64,000 nt of DNA, from contig MGVE01000020.1 of the NCBI GenBank assembly GCA_001800315.1, positions 156,641 to 220,640 of the forward strand. The letters are read 5' to 3'. Source of the stretch: Elusimicrobia bacterium RIFOXYA2_FULL_47_53 (GTDB taxonomy: Bacteria; Elusimicrobiota; Endomicrobiia; Endomicrobiales; XYA2-FULL-47-53). Shown here in pieces: positions 51,914 to 61,502 of the stretch (its first letter is position 1; every line of letters starts with the position of its first letter). The position numbers and the translations under genes were made by a program. The notes beneath the pieces are model-generated. The model searched no databases. It was not told the origin of the DNA and was given only the letters and a program-made list of their open reading frames with translations.

Positions 51914-52021
51914 ATGAAGAAATTACGCGAATTGCTCAGGGAACTGAAAAACGACTGGCCGATACGGCTTTTAGCGCTGCTGCTCGCGTTTTTTCTCTGG
52001 TTTTACCTCTATAACCGCTAA
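51914..52021 (+). CDS. 35-residue CdaR-like membrane micro-protein
   Basis: The product begins MKKLRELLRELKNDWPIRLL and ends WFYLYNR. A basic amphipathic helix and one membrane helix (LLALLLAFFLWFYLY) correspond to the start of CdaR (YbbR-type proteins), but the YbbR repeats are absent and the stop TAA is immediate. The normal family member is 300-400 aa. Position between cdaA and glmM is exactly that of cdaR. The coding frame is intact, so this is a short regulator or a remnant rather than a random frame. The start ATG lies 5 bp after the cdaA stop. Confidence 0.7.
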   Translation: MKKLRELLRELKNDWPIRLLALLLAFFLWFYLYNR

Positions 52022-52036
52022 AGGAAAATTCAATAA

Positions 52037-53383
52037 ATGCATAAGAAACTGTTTGGCACAGACGGTATCCGCGGCGTGGCCGGCAGGTATCCGTTAGACT
52101 CAAAAACAATAATACGAACGGCTCAGGCGGCGGCGCTGGAGCTTAAAAATACCACGCCGAGCCGGCTGGTCCTGTTAGGGCGCGATACGCGCCGTTCCGG
52201 GAAAAATATCTCGCAGGCCCTGATAAAGGGATTTTTGTCCTGCGGCATTGACGCCTGGGATCTGGGAGTAATACCAACGCCCGGCGTCGCCTGGCTGGCG
52301 CGAAAATATCCCGTGATGGCCGGCGTCGTGATATCTGCTTCGCACAATCCGTACCGGGACAATGGAATAAAATTCTTTTCGCATAACGGCACAAAGCTTT
52401 CCGACTCGGTTGAAAGCCTTATAGAGCAGAGAATAGTATCGGATAAGCCGCTTGCCGCGGGCCTGTCCGGCGGAAAAACAAAAACGCTTTTCACTCCCGC
52501 GGAGTATTATGAAAATATGCTCCGCCTGTCGGCGGCGCGTTCCGGCCTCGCGGGCCTTAAAATTGTTTTAGATTGCGCTAACGGCGCCTGCTCTAATATC
52601 GCCCCTTCGCTTTTTTCCGGGCTTGGCGCCCGGGTCTGGGTTATCAATGCCTCTCCCAGCGGGGTCAACATAAATCTCAACAGCGGATCCCTTCACCCCG
52701 AAAAGCTTTCGGCGGAAGTCAGGCGCAGAAAGGCCGATATCGGCATTGCGTTTGACGGAGACGGCGACAGGGCCATGTTTGTGGATGAAACCGGTGTTGT
52801 CCGCGACGGCGATTATATTCTGGCTCTGCTGGCCCTGCATTTCAAGCGCCTGGGTAAACTCAGAAAAAACACTTTGGTTACGACCGTTATGGCGAACCTG
52901 GGCCTGGTCAGGTGCATGGCCGCGAGCGGCATTAAACTTGTGACGACTTCGGTCGGCGACCGCTATGTGTTTGAAGGCATGCTCAGCTCCGGAGCCGTTT
53001 TAGGCGGAGAGCAGTCCGGTCATCTGATATTTTCCGAGCTGCTGCCTACGGGCGACGGAATGCAGAGCGCCCTGCAGGTCCTGTCGGTTATGAAAGAGAC
53101 AGGCCAAAAGCTCTCAAAACTCACATCCGTAATGAAAAAATATCCGCAGATATTAATAAACACTTTCGTGGACGCTAAAATTCCTCTTGAGAAACTTCCC
53201 GAAACCTCACGCTCCATTAAAGCGTTTGAAAAAAAACTCGGCGGCGAGGGAAGAGTTCTTGTGCGCTATTCCGGCACCGAGAACCTTATAAGGGTTATGA
53301 TTGAAGGCAGGGACAAAAAAGAAATTAAGTCCATGGCGCGGGCTATATCAGATACCGCGAAAAAGGAAATAGCAGGCAGATGA
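52037..53383 (+). CDS. glmM: phosphoglucosamine mutase
   Basis: The 448-aa enzyme converts glucosamine-6-phosphate to glucosamine-1-phosphate for UDP-GlcNAc synthesis. The phosphoserine motif [16 protein letters not shown] puts the active serine near residue 103. The metal loop [12 protein letters not shown] lies near 238, [11 protein letters not shown] near 326 and [15 protein letters not shown] near 412. [16 protein letters not shown] opens the protein. The stop overlaps pdxJ by 4 bp (ATGA). Confidence 0.97.
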   Translation: MHKKLFGTDGIRGVAGRYPLDSKTIIRTAQAAALELKNTTPSRLVLLGRDTRRSGKNISQALIKGFLSCGIDAWDLGVIPTPGVAWLARKYPVMAGVVISASHNPYRDNGIKFFSHNGTKLSDSVESLIEQRIVSDKPLAAGLSGGKTKTLFTPAEYYENMLRLSAARSGLAGLKIVLDCANGACSNIAPSLFSGLGARVWVINASPSGVNINLNSGSLHPEKLSAEVRRRKADIGIAFDGDGDRAMFVDETGVVRDGDYILALLALHFKRLGKLRKNTLVTTVMANLGLVRCMAASGIKLVTTSVGDRYVFEGMLSSGAVLGGEQSGHLIFSELLPTGDGMQSALQVLSVMKETGQKLSKLTSVMKKYPQILINTFVDAKIPLEKLPETSRSIKAFEKKLGGEGRVLVRYSGTENLIRVMIEGRDKKEIKSMARAISDTAKKEIAGR

Positions 53384-54096
53384 TTAAACTCGGAGTCAAC
53401 ATTGATCATATAGCGACTCTGCGCCAGGCAAGGCGCGAGGCCGAGCCCGACCCGGTGGCCGCGGCCGCGATTTGCGAGCTCGCCGGAGCCGACAGTATTA
53501 CCGCGCACCTGCGCGAAGACAGGCGCCACATTCAGGACAGGGATATGTTTCTGCTGCGCCAGACGGTAAAAACCAAGCTTAACATGGAGATGGCCGCCGA
53601 GAAGGAAATAATAAAGATAGCGCTGAAAATCCGGCCCGACGATGTCTGCCTTGTGCCGGAAAAAAGAGCCGAGCTTACGACCGAGGGCGGCCTTGATGTC
53701 GTTTCTCAGAAAAATAAATTAAAAGAAGCGGTTAAACGGCTTCATGGCGCCGGAATAAGGGTAAGCCTTTTCATTGACCCGCGGGAGGAGCAGGTAATAG
53801 CCTCAGCTTTCGCGGGAGCCGATTGCGTTGAACTTCATACCGGCAAATACGCTTTGGAGCGCGCCAAGCCGCATGGGAAACCGGCCGCTGAATTAAAGCG
53901 GCTTGAGCTTGCCTCGCGAACCGCTTTGGAAAACGGGCTTATCTTAAACGCGGGCCACGGCCTGGATTACAGAAATGTGCTTCCGGTAGCCAATATTAAC
54001 GGCATGAACGAACTCAATATCGGATTTTCAATAATCGCCAGAGCTGTTATAGTCGGGCTTGACCGGGCCGTGCGGGAAATGAAAGATTTGTTGTAA
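53380..54096 (+). CDS. pdxJ: pyridoxine 5'-phosphate synthase
   Basis: This 238-aa TIM-barrel enzyme condenses deoxyxylulose-5-phosphate with aminoacetone-phosphate in the DXP-dependent vitamin B6 pathway. The signature [17 protein letters not shown] opens the protein, followed by [16 protein letters not shown] near 44. RVSLFIDP near 127 and [15 protein letters not shown] near 188 are later blocks. It overlaps glmM by 4 bp. Its place between glmM and glmS suggests one transcript for amino-sugar and B6 synthesis. Confidence 0.95.
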   Translation: MIKLGVNIDHIATLRQARREAEPDPVAAAAICELAGADSITAHLREDRRHIQDRDMFLLRQTVKTKLNMEMAAEKEIIKIALKIRPDDVCLVPEKRAELTTEGGLDVVSQKNKLKEAVKRLHGAGIRVSLFIDPREEQVIASAFAGADCVELHTGKYALERAKPHGKPAAELKRLELASRTALENGLILNAGHGLDYRNVLPVANINGMNELNIGFSIIARAVIVGLDRAVREMKDLL

Positions 54097-54158
54097 GCCG
54101 GATATTATACCGCGCCGCGGCGCGCTGAAAGCGAAAAGAACACAGTTAAGGAGACGAT

Positions 54159-55988
54159 ATGTGCGGAATAGTCGGATATATAGGCAGTAAAAACGCCGGT
54201 GATGTAATAATTGACGGGTTAAGCCGCCTGGAGTACCGCGGTTATGATTCCGCCGGCATTGCCGTTATTTCTGAAGGGAAAATAGACATAAGGCGCAGCG
54301 TAGGCAAGCTAAAACAGCTTGTGTACCAGCTTTCAAAAAATGAGCTGAAAGGCGCTACCGGCATAGGCCACACCCGCTGGGCGACCCACGGCAAACCCAG
54401 CGAAGAAAACGCGCACCCGCATACCGACTGCAGCGGAAAAATTGTCGTGGTGCATAACGGGATTATAGAAAATTATCTTGAACTTAAAAAAAGGCTTGTT
54501 TCAGAAGGCCATAAATTTAAATCCGAGACCGATACCGAGGTGCTCGCTCATCTGGTGGAAGAAAGCTACAAGGGGGATATTTTTAAAGCCGTAGTGGCGG
54601 CGCTTTCCCAGGTCAGAGGCACCTACGCCCTTGGCGTGATATGTTCGGACAACCCGGGCGAGATTATAGCGGCGCGCCAGGACGCCCCGCTTATAGCCGG
54701 AATCGGCGATAACGAAAACTTTATTGCTTCCGACATACCGGCGCTTTTGCCGTACACGAGAAAGATGATTTTCCTTGAAGAGGGTGACATAATCAGGCTC
54801 TCGGCCTCAAAGATTGAGGTTCTCAACAGGAAGGGCGAAGAGCAGAAAAGAAAAATCCAGAATATTGCCTGGGACGCGGTTCAGGCGGAGAAGGGCGGTT
54901 TCAAGCACTTTATGCTCAAGGAAATATTTGAGCAGCCCCAGACTATTCAGGACACTTTCCGCGGCCGCATGAATCCCGAGACAGGAAAAATAGAGCTCGG
55001 GGAACTTAATATTCCAGTTGAGGCCGTAAACAACCTTTCTAAAATAAACATTGTGGCCTGCGGCACCTCTTATCACGCGGGCCTCGTCGGCAAATTTCTT
55101 TTTGAGAACCTCGCCAAAATTCCGGTGGAGGTGGATATCGCCTCGGAATTCCGTTACCGCGAACCGATAATAGACAAGAACGCCATAACCATAATTATCT
55201 CGCAGTCCGGAGAGACAGCCGACACGCTGGCGGCGCTTAAACTGGTTAAATCCGGAAATTGCAGGACCCTGGCGATATGCAATGTCATGGGCTCCACCGC
55301 GAGCCGCGAAGCCGACGACACGCTCTACACCAGATGCGGCCCTGAAATCGGCGTGGCTTCAACCAAGGCCTTTACCGGCCAGCTGACCGCCCTCTACCTG
55401 CTGGCTATAGACTGGGCAAGCAAAAGAAAAGCTATTTCAAAAGAAAAAGCCGAGGCTGTTATTAAAGAACTCTGGGAGATACCGGGCCGGCTTAATGAAG
55501 TTTTGAAGGCCAGCGAAGATATTCACGCGCTGGCGAAAGAGTTTTCGGGAAAAAGAGACTTTCTTTTCCTCGGAAGAAATGTGAATTACCCGATAGCGCT
55601 GGAGGGAGCGCTAAAGCTTAAGGAAATTTCCTATATACACGCCGAGGGTTACCCTGCCGGTGAAATGAAGCACGGCCCCATCGCTCTAATTGACGAGAAT
55701 ATGCCGGTAATGGTTATAGCCACGGAAAGCAAGGTCTACGAAAAGATTTTAGGCAATATTGAGGAAGCCAAGGCGCGCGGCGGAACGGTTTTGGCCATAG
55801 CCTCGGAAGGCGACACCCAGATAAAAGCCAAGACAACAAGGCAGATCTTCGTGCCCCGGGTGGACGAGATTTTCTCTCCTATATTAAATGTGGTGCCCAC
55901 CCAGCTGTTTTCGTATTATGTAGCGGTTGTCCTCGGATGCGATGTTGACCAGCCGAGAAACCTCGCAAAGTCAGTGACGGTAGAGTAG
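54159..55988 (+). CDS. glmS: glutamine-fructose-6-phosphate aminotransferase
   Basis: This 609-aa protein makes glucosamine-6-phosphate. The processed N-terminus MCGIVGYIG places the catalytic cysteine at position 2. The glutaminase domain has GHTRWATHG near 74 and HPHTDCSGKIVVVHNG. Two SIS domains follow (ACGTSYHAG near 305, ISQSGETADTL near 349, SVTVE at the C-terminus). The 62-bp gap after pdxJ contains AAGGAG and TATTATAC but no glmS ribozyme; it is too short for one. Confidence 0.97.
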   Translation: MCGIVGYIGSKNAGDVIIDGLSRLEYRGYDSAGIAVISEGKIDIRRSVGKLKQLVYQLSKNELKGATGIGHTRWATHGKPSEENAHPHTDCSGKIVVVHNGIIENYLELKKRLVSEGHKFKSETDTEVLAHLVEESYKGDIFKAVVAALSQVRGTYALGVICSDNPGEIIAARQDAPLIAGIGDNENFIASDIPALLPYTRKMIFLEEGDIIRLSASKIEVLNRKGEEQKRKIQNIAWDAVQAEKGGFKHFMLKEIFEQPQTIQDTFRGRMNPETGKIELGELNIPVEAVNNLSKINIVACGTSYHAGLVGKFLFENLAKIPVEVDIASEFRYREPIIDKNAITIIISQSGETADTLAALKLVKSGNCRTLAICNVMGSTASREADDTLYTRCGPEIGVASTKAFTGQLTALYLLAIDWASKRKAISKEKAEAVIKELWEIPGRLNEVLKASEDIHALAKEFSGKRDFLFLGRNVNYPIALEGALKLKEISYIHAEGYPAGEMKHGPIALIDENMPVMVIATESKVYEKILGNIEEAKARGGTVLAIASEGDTQIKAKTTRQIFVPRVDEIFSPILNVVPTQLFSYYVAVVLGCDVDQPRNLAKSVTVE

Positions 55989-56081
55989 CTCGGAGCGGTT
56001 CTTCACGCGGGACGCAGACGCTAACATTTCACCGGCTTTGCGGCGCCTTTCGTGGTAGAGCGAGTCTTAACGGGATTAAAT

Positions 56082-56423
56082 ATGCAGATAGGCATAGACA
56101 TAGTTGAAATCAGAAGAATAGGGAAACTTATCAAGAATAAAAGATTTCTTGACAGAGTTTATACCCGCGAGGAAATAAAATACTGCATGGCGCGCGTGAA
56201 CCGCGCCCAGCATTTCGCGGTTCGCTTCGCGACAAAAGAAGCGGTATGGAAAGCTCTGGGCCAGCGCGGCATAGCCCATAAAGATATAGGCGTTAAGAAC
56301 AACCCCGACGGCAAGCCCGTTGTGATGATAAAAGGCAGGAGAAACAAGGCTGTTGATATTTCGCTTTCGCATTCTGACGCCTACGCGGTTGCGGTGGCCA
56401 TAGTTAACAAACGCGGGAAGTAA
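56082..56423 (+). CDS. acpS: holo-[acyl-carrier-protein] synthase
   Basis: The product is 113 aa from the ATG at 56082; a GTG at 56052 is in frame but the family begins with MQIGIDIVEI. The enzyme transfers phosphopantetheine to acyl carrier protein. IDIVEIRRI at 4-12 and RFATKEAVWKALGQRG near 44 are the metal- and CoA-binding motifs, and ISLSHSDAYAVAVAI near 94 the third. A 93-bp gap follows glmS. Confidence 0.94.
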   Translation: MQIGIDIVEIRRIGKLIKNKRFLDRVYTREEIKYCMARVNRAQHFAVRFATKEAVWKALGQRGIAHKDIGVKNNPDGKPVVMIKGRRNKAVDISLSHSDAYAVAVAIVNKRGK

Positions 56424-56442
56424 TACATACCGAGAGCCGTAA

Positions 56443-57321
56443 ATGAAAATAAATAAAATTACAGCACGGTTGGTCAGCTCTTTAATAAAACCCAGGAATA
56501 AGAACGCTCATAAAAATGACTTCGGCCATGTGCTGGTTATAGCCGGTTCTAAGACAATGAGCGGCGCCGCTGTGCTCGCGGCCGGCGGGGCCTTAAGAGC
56601 CGGAGCCGGCCTTGTGACCGCCGCGGTCCCCGCTGAGATCTTTGATGCTACCGCCAGAAGAATAATGCCTGAAGCGATGATTGCGCAAAGAAGCGGTTTT
56701 GAAAGCCTTAGAAAATATATATCCAAAAGAAAAATATCGTCTATCGCGCTCGGCCCGGGCCTGGGCCTGAACGAATCAGCAAAATCCCTGGTGTTAAAAA
56801 TATTAAAATACATAGATTTGCCTGTCGTGCTGGACGCGGATGCCATCAGTTGCGTGGCAAAAACCGCAAGAACGGGAATCGTATTTCCTGTTCTTAAAAA
56901 AGCCAGGGCAAAGCTTGTGCTGACGCCTCACGCTGGAGAGTTTTCAAGGCTGACAGGTTTTTCAACCGCGGAGATAGCTAAAAACCGAGCCGCGCTGGCC
57001 AAAGACTTCGCTGAAAAGAATAATGTGACGCTTGTGCTTAAGGGAAACGCTTCGCTTGTCACCGACGGCAAAATTGTCCGCGTCAACACAACCGGTAATC
57101 CCGGCATGGCAACGGCGGGAGCGGGTGATGTCCTTACCGGTATTATAGCGGCGCTGATAAAACAGGTGAAAGAGCCCTTGCTGCCGAATGCCGCCGCCGC
57201 GGGGGTTTTTCTCCACGGGCTGGCCGGAGATATCGCGGCGCGCGAAAAAACCGAGCTGGCTTTAACGGCAGGAGATATCGCGGAGGCTTTTCCCCGGGCT
57301 GCGCGGAAGGTTACGAGGTAA
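56443..57321 (+). CDS. nnrD: ADP/ATP-dependent NAD(P)H-hydrate dehydratase
   Basis: This 292-aa ribokinase-like enzyme repairs hydrated NAD(P)H. GHVLVIAGSKTMSGAAVLAA near 27, LGPGLGL near 105, VLTPHAGEFSRLTG near 160 and the catalytic/anion-hole NTTGNPGMATAGAGDVLTG near 207 are present. The N-terminal NnrE epimerase domain of the usual fusion is absent, so this is the single-domain form, and no nnrE is in the window. The frame begins 20 bp after acpS, the usual partner in this gene order. Confidence 0.93.
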   Translation: MKINKITARLVSSLIKPRNKNAHKNDFGHVLVIAGSKTMSGAAVLAAGGALRAGAGLVTAAVPAEIFDATARRIMPEAMIAQRSGFESLRKYISKRKISSIALGPGLGLNESAKSLVLKILKYIDLPVVLDADAISCVAKTARTGIVFPVLKKARAKLVLTPHAGEFSRLTGFSTAEIAKNRAALAKDFAEKNNVTLVLKGNASLVTDGKIVRVNTTGNPGMATAGAGDVLTGIIAALIKQVKEPLLPNAAAAGVFLHGLAGDIAAREKTELALTAGDIAEAFPRAARKVTR

Positions 57322-57323
57322 TT

Positions 57324-58487
57324 ATGATAAGCAAAACACAACTGCAGAATACTCTGGTTAAGGTCAGGCGGCACATACACTCAAATCCCGAGCTCGGCAA
57401 TCAGGAGTTTTCCACGACAGCTTACCTGGCTAAAATATTTAAGGATTTCGGCATTAAAACATACAGGCCGTCAAAGACCGGCCTTGTCGCGCAAATCAAC
57501 GGAACCGCGAAATCTTCCGGGAAAAATAAATGTCTCGGCATAAGAGCCGATATTGACGCTTTGCCTATTCAGGAGAATACTAAAAAGCCGTACTCATCAA
57601 AAAAACCCGGGGTTATGCATGCCTGCGGCCATGATGCCAATTCCGCGATAGCGCTCGGCGCGGCGCTTTTGCTCAACGGCAGGAAAAGCGAATTTTCCGG
57701 GCAGGCAAAATTTATTTTTCAGCCCAACGAAGAAACCGCGGGCGGCGCTACGGGAATGATAGATTCCGGCGTTTTGAAAAATCCGTCCGTTGACGCTATT
57801 ATAGGAATACATGTAAACCCGTGGCTGGCTGCCGGCACGGTGGGCCTTAAGCCCGGAGAGATGATGGCCTCGGTAGATAAATTTACGGTTGAGATCTTAG
57901 GCCGCGGCACTCACGGCGCCTATCCCCACAAGGGGCAGGACACTATTTTAATAGCGGCTCAATTCATAAACCTGCTTCAATCTGTAGTTTCGCGCGAAAT
58001 TGACCCGGTAGAGCCTGTTGTTATATCCGTCGGCTCCATATCCGGGGGAAATATGTTTAATGTTCTTGCCGACCGCGTGGAGTTATGCGGCACCGTAAGA
58101 ACCCTTAACGAGGCCGTTCATAAAAATGTCAGAAAACTTATTGAGAGAAAATTGTCGCATGTGACAAAGGCCTACGGCGCGAAATATACTTTTAAATACG
58201 ATGTGCTGGGTCACCCGCTTAAGAATGACCCTGTGATTCTGGAGCTTTGCAGAAAGTCCGCGGTGAAAGTTTTGGGCGCCGGGAAAGTTAAGGTGCTGAA
58301 TAAGCCGTCCATGGGCGGCGAGGATTTTTCGGAATATTTAAGGCTTGTGCCCGGGTGTTTTATTTTCTTCGGCAGCGCCTGCGCCGAACCCTATCCGTGG
58401 CACAGCGAATTTTTTGACATTGACGAGAGAATGCTTTCCTCAGCCTCAGCCGTTGTTTCTGGCATAGCTCTGGATTACCTCGGTTAA
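57324..58487 (+). CDS. M20-family amidohydrolase (hippurate/N-acyl-amino-acid type)
   Basis: The product is 387 aa. Metal ligands appear in GVMHACGHDAN near 92, PNEETAGGA near 133, GIHVNPWLAAG near 157 and the C-terminal MGGEDFSEY near 328. RRHIHSNPELG near 15 and IRADIDALPIQE near 73 are family signatures. It would cleave N-acyl groups from amino acids or peptides. It starts 3 bp after nnrD in the same operon. Exact substrate cannot be told. Confidence 0.88.
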   Translation: MISKTQLQNTLVKVRRHIHSNPELGNQEFSTTAYLAKIFKDFGIKTYRPSKTGLVAQINGTAKSSGKNKCLGIRADIDALPIQENTKKPYSSKKPGVMHACGHDANSAIALGAALLLNGRKSEFSGQAKFIFQPNEETAGGATGMIDSGVLKNPSVDAIIGIHVNPWLAAGTVGLKPGEMMASVDKFTVEILGRGTHGAYPHKGQDTILIAAQFINLLQSVVSREIDPVEPVVISVGSISGGNMFNVLADRVELCGTVRTLNEAVHKNVRKLIERKLSHVTKAYGAKYTFKYDVLGHPLKNDPVILELCRKSAVKVLGAGKVKVLNKPSMGGEDFSEYLRLVPGCFIFFGSACAEPYPWHSEFFDIDERMLSSASAVVSGIALDYLG

Positions 58488-58512
58488 AGGTTTTGGTATT
58501 AAAGGTACGGCA

Positions 58513-59502
58513 TTGAAAATAAAAGAAATCGGAGAATTCGGTTTAATAGACAGGCTCTTAAAGGGCATTTCCCGCGGCAAAGAATCAAGGGGCCTTTTTA
58601 TCGGTCCGGGGGATGATGCCTTCGCGGCTGTTTTACCGCCGAGGAGCCTTCTGGTGGGTACCAAGGATCTGCTCGTAGAGGGCGTGCATTTTAAACGCTC
58701 CTGGGCCTCTCCCGAAAAAATAGGCTACAAGTCTATGGCGGTAAACTTAAGCGACCTTGCGGCCATGGGAGCCGTTAAACCGCTCTTTGCTCTTGTCGGC
58801 ATAGCATTGCCGTCATCAGCCGAAGTTAAGTTTGTGGAAGGCCTTTACTCTGGCATGAGGAGGGCCGCCTCAAAGTACGGTTTTGCCATAGCGGGCGGCG
58901 ACACGGTTTCGTCAAAAGAAGGCGTGGTTATTTCCATAACAATGCTCGGTTCCGCTAAAGCCTCGGGCCTGGTGCGGCGCGGCGGAGCGAGGCCCGGAGA
59001 CCTTATAATCGCGACCGGTACTTTCGGCGACTCGGGAGCCGGGTTGTGGCTTCTTTCAAAAGGCATAAAGCCTCTTAAGCCCGAAGAAAAATATCTGATA
59101 GAGAAGCATCTGGCCCCGCATCCGCTCTTTAGCGAGGCCGCGGCGCTTTCAAAATACGCGACAAGCCTGATTGACTCGTCCGACGGACTGGACAAGTCCG
59201 TTAATTTTATCGCGAAGGGTTCCGGTGCCGGCGCGAGAATTGACATTGAAAAAATACCGCTCTCCCGCCAGCTTTTAAAAGTTTCGGCGGCAAGAAAAAA
59301 CCTCTCGCCGGTAAATCAGGCGCTTACGGGAGCCGAGGAATACGAGCTTGTCGCGACGGTTCCGCCGGATAAGCTTAAGGCCCTTAAAAGCCTTGTCAGG
59401 GTAACGGTGATCGGCAGAATAACAAAAGGCGAGAAGGTGGAGTATTATTATAATGGCAGGCAATACGGTTTTTCACAAAAAGGTTTTGAGCATTTTAAAT
59501 AA
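58513..59502 (+). CDS. thiL: thiamine-monophosphate kinase
   Basis: This 329-aa PurM-like enzyme phosphorylates thiamine phosphate to the active diphosphate. GPGDDAFAAVLP near 32, TKDLLVEGVHFKRSW near 51, MAVNLSDLAAMGAVKP near 76 and SLIDSSDGLDKS near 218 match ThiL blocks (DTLVEGVHF is the usual version of the second). It begins at TTG 58513. Its end overlaps the tsaE start by about 50 bp, so tsaE is read through the thiL 3' end. Confidence 0.9.
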   Translation: MKIKEIGEFGLIDRLLKGISRGKESRGLFIGPGDDAFAAVLPPRSLLVGTKDLLVEGVHFKRSWASPEKIGYKSMAVNLSDLAAMGAVKPLFALVGIALPSSAEVKFVEGLYSGMRRAASKYGFAIAGGDTVSSKEGVVISITMLGSAKASGLVRRGGARPGDLIIATGTFGDSGAGLWLLSKGIKPLKPEEKYLIEKHLAPHPLFSEAAALSKYATSLIDSSDGLDKSVNFIAKGSGAGARIDIEKIPLSRQLLKVSAARKNLSPVNQALTGAEEYELVATVPPDKLKALKSLVRVTVIGRITKGEKVEYYYNGRQYGFSQKGFEHFK

Positions 59503-59932
59503 GCCGCTCATAAGCCGCAGCGAAGCTGAAACAAAAAAAGCCGCGAAAAAGTTCAGCGGCATTATCAAGCCCGGAGACCTGGTTCTTTTAAAAGGCGGCC
59601 TTGGAAGCGGTAAAACTGTTTTCGCCCGCGGTTTGGCGCGGGCTATGGGTTTTAAGGGGGCGGTCAGGAGCCCGAGCTTTACCATAGCTAACCGTTATAA
59701 ATGCGCGAAGGGTGTAAACCTCTACCACCTTGACCTCTACAGGCTTGAAGGCTCTGATTTTGACAGTTTCGGCCTTGAAGAATATATCTGCTCCGAAGGA
59801 ATATGTGCCGTTGAATGGGGGCAGAAAATAATGATCCCGCCGCGAATGCCGTATTGGGATGTGCGGATTACTCCGCGCGGTGAGAAGGAAAGATGCATAA
59901 TAATAAAGAGAAAAAATCAAAAGAAGAAATAA
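59453..59932 (+). CDS. tsaE: tRNA threonylcarbamoyladenosine ATPase TsaE
   Basis: This 159-aa P-loop protein is part of the TsaB-TsaD-TsaE complex that makes t6A37 in tRNAs. Walker A LKGGLGSGKTVFARGLA lies near 46-62; SPSFTIANRY near 75, YHLDLYRL near 92 and AVEWGQK near 118 are TsaE signatures. The ATG at 59453 lies inside thiL and follows GGTGGAG; a later TTG at 59486 would shorten it by 11 residues. It overlaps tsaB by 40 bp. Confidence 0.92.
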   Translation: MAGNTVFHKKVLSILNKPLISRSEAETKKAAKKFSGIIKPGDLVLLKGGLGSGKTVFARGLARAMGFKGAVRSPSFTIANRYKCAKGVNLYHLDLYRLEGSDFDSFGLEEYICSEGICAVEWGQKIMIPPRMPYWDVRITPRGEKERCIIIKRKNQKKK

Positions 59933-60588
59933 TTCTCGCCGTTGAAACCTCCGGCAGGGCCCTGAGCGCCGCGGTAAGTGTTAACGGTTGCCTTGTCTCG
60001 GAAATAACGCTTAACTGCGGGCTGGTGCATTCCGAGAAGTTGATTGAAATAGCTGATCTGGTTTTGTCTAAGGCAGGTTATAAGATATCCGATGTCACCA
60101 AAATTGCCGCCTGCGTGGGCCCCGGGAGTTTTACCGGCATCCGCGTCGGCCTGACCTTTGCCAGGACGGCCGCGCAGTCGCTTAAAGTGCCTTTAGTGGG
60201 TATTGACGCGATAAAAATTCTTGCCGCGGCGGCTCCTGAAACCGGCTGTCTGGTTTATCCGGTGATAGACGCGCTGAGAAACGAGGTTTATGTTCCGGCC
60301 TTAAAGTCCGGGAAGCCGTGTCTGTCCTCAATTGAAGATTCCGCCTCAGCGCTTAAGGCTTTAAATAAAAATATTCTGCTGTTAGGGGGCGGCGCCGGGG
60401 TTTACCGGGATTTTTTAAAGAAAAGACTCGGCAAAAAAGTGTTTTTTGCTCCGGAAAATATGAGCAGGCCTTTGGCCGGAACCCTTGCTGTTATCGCTCA
60501 CGGCTTGCGCGGCGAATACTTTGAGAAGGTTCTGCCCCTCTACATCAGAAGGTCCTGGGCCGAGGAAAGGCAGAAAAGCGGAAAATAA
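59893..60588 (+). CDS. tsaB: tRNA threonylcarbamoyladenosine synthesis protein TsaB
   Basis: This 231-aa ASKHA-fold pseudo-protease activates TsaD in t6A synthesis. LAVETSGRALSAAV near 17, GLVHSEKLIEIADLVL near 42 and VGPGSFTGIRVGLTFARTAAQSL near 75 are the family blocks. The C-terminus ends PLYIRRSWAEERQK, as in the family. GAAGGAAAG precedes the ATG, which lies 40 bp inside tsaE. tsaE and tsaB are both here but tsaD is not. Confidence 0.93.
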   Translation: MHNNKEKKSKEEIILAVETSGRALSAAVSVNGCLVSEITLNCGLVHSEKLIEIADLVLSKAGYKISDVTKIAACVGPGSFTGIRVGLTFARTAAQSLKVPLVGIDAIKILAAAAPETGCLVYPVIDALRNEVYVPALKSGKPCLSSIEDSASALKALNKNILLLGGGAGVYRDFLKKRLGKKVFFAPENMSRPLAGTLAVIAHGLRGEYFEKVLPLYIRRSWAEERQKSGK

Positions 60589-60643
60589 GTTATTATGCTC
60601 CAGGGCATCCGGCCCGGAAGCAATTTATAGCGGAGGATTAAGT

Positions 60644-61450
60644 ATGGATTTTGGAATGAAAAACAGGATGTCAAGGCTGTTCAAAAAAGACGGGCACTGC
60701 TTCTTTATGCCCATTGATCACGGTTATTTCCAGGGGCCGACCACCTGTCTTGAAAAACCCGCGGAGACTATAAAGCCCATACTGAAATACTCGGACGCGC
60801 TTTTTGTAACCAGGGGTGTTTTGCGCGCCAGCATAGATACTTCAATAGATATACCCATAATACTCAGGGTTTCAGGCGGCACCAGCATGGCCGGCAAGGA
60901 CCTGGCCCACGAGGGCCTTACGACATCTATTGAGGAAATAATAAGGCTTAACGCCTCGGCGGTTGGAGTTTCAATTTTTGTCGGAAGCGATTACGAGCAC
61001 GAGACGCTTATGAACCTTTCAAAAATTATTAATGACTGCGAGGATTACGGCATACCCGTTATGGCTGTTACGGCGGTCGGCAGGGAAGTCGGGAAAATGG
61101 AGCCGCGTTACCTGGCTCTCAGCTGCCGCATAGCCGCCGAGCTTGGCGCCCGGGTCGTGAAAACCTACTGGTGCGAAAAAGACTTTGACAAAGTCGTAAG
61201 CGGCTGTCCGGTTCCGGTTGTTATGGCGGGCGGGCCTAAGTGCGAAACCGAAAAGGAAGTGTTTGATTTTGTTTACGACGGCATGACAAAAGGCTCGGTG
61301 GGAATAAATCTGGGGCGCAATATCTGGCAGAATCCGAACCCTGCCGCCGTGGCAAAGGCTCTTTACGCCATTGTGCACGAGAAAGCCACCTCAAAAGAGG
61401 CTTTTGAAATATTTAATGAAGAGAAAAGCAGGCAAGCTAAAAAGAAGTGA
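60644..61450 (+). CDS. LsrF/DeoC-like class I aldolase
   Basis: The product is 268 aa from the ATG at 60644, chosen because AGCGGAGGA lies just upstream; the longer frame to 60485 overlaps tsaB. The fold has FFMPIDHGYFQGP near 19, GARVVKTYWCEKDF near 170 with the Schiff-base lysine, VPVVMAGGPK near 192 and GINLGRNIWQ near 219. It most resembles LsrF, the autoinducer-2 thiolase, and DhnA-type aldolases. There are no other lsr genes, so quorum signalling is doubtful. The alcohol dehydrogenase 52 bp downstream hints at a sugar or polyol route. Confidence 0.8.
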   Translation: MDFGMKNRMSRLFKKDGHCFFMPIDHGYFQGPTTCLEKPAETIKPILKYSDALFVTRGVLRASIDTSIDIPIILRVSGGTSMAGKDLAHEGLTTSIEEIIRLNASAVGVSIFVGSDYEHETLMNLSKIINDCEDYGIPVMAVTAVGREVGKMEPRYLALSCRIAAELGARVVKTYWCEKDFDKVVSGCPVPVVMAGGPKCETEKEVFDFVYDGMTKGSVGINLGRNIWQNPNPAAVAKALYAIVHEKATSKEAFEIFNEEKSRQAKKK

Positions 61451-61502
61451 GCAGCCCCCGAACTGAAAGTGTAAGGGTTATATTTATTTCCCGAGGTATA
61501 CC

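Noticed and set aside
54097-54158. glmS ribozyme upstream of glmS
   Set aside because: The gap is only 62 bp and lacks the double-pseudoknot core; the small GCGCCGCGGCGC palindrome is not sufficient.
60485-60643. Longer N-terminus for the LsrF-like aldolase
   Set aside because: It overlaps the end of tsaB; the ATG at 60644 has an excellent ribosome-binding site and matches the family start.
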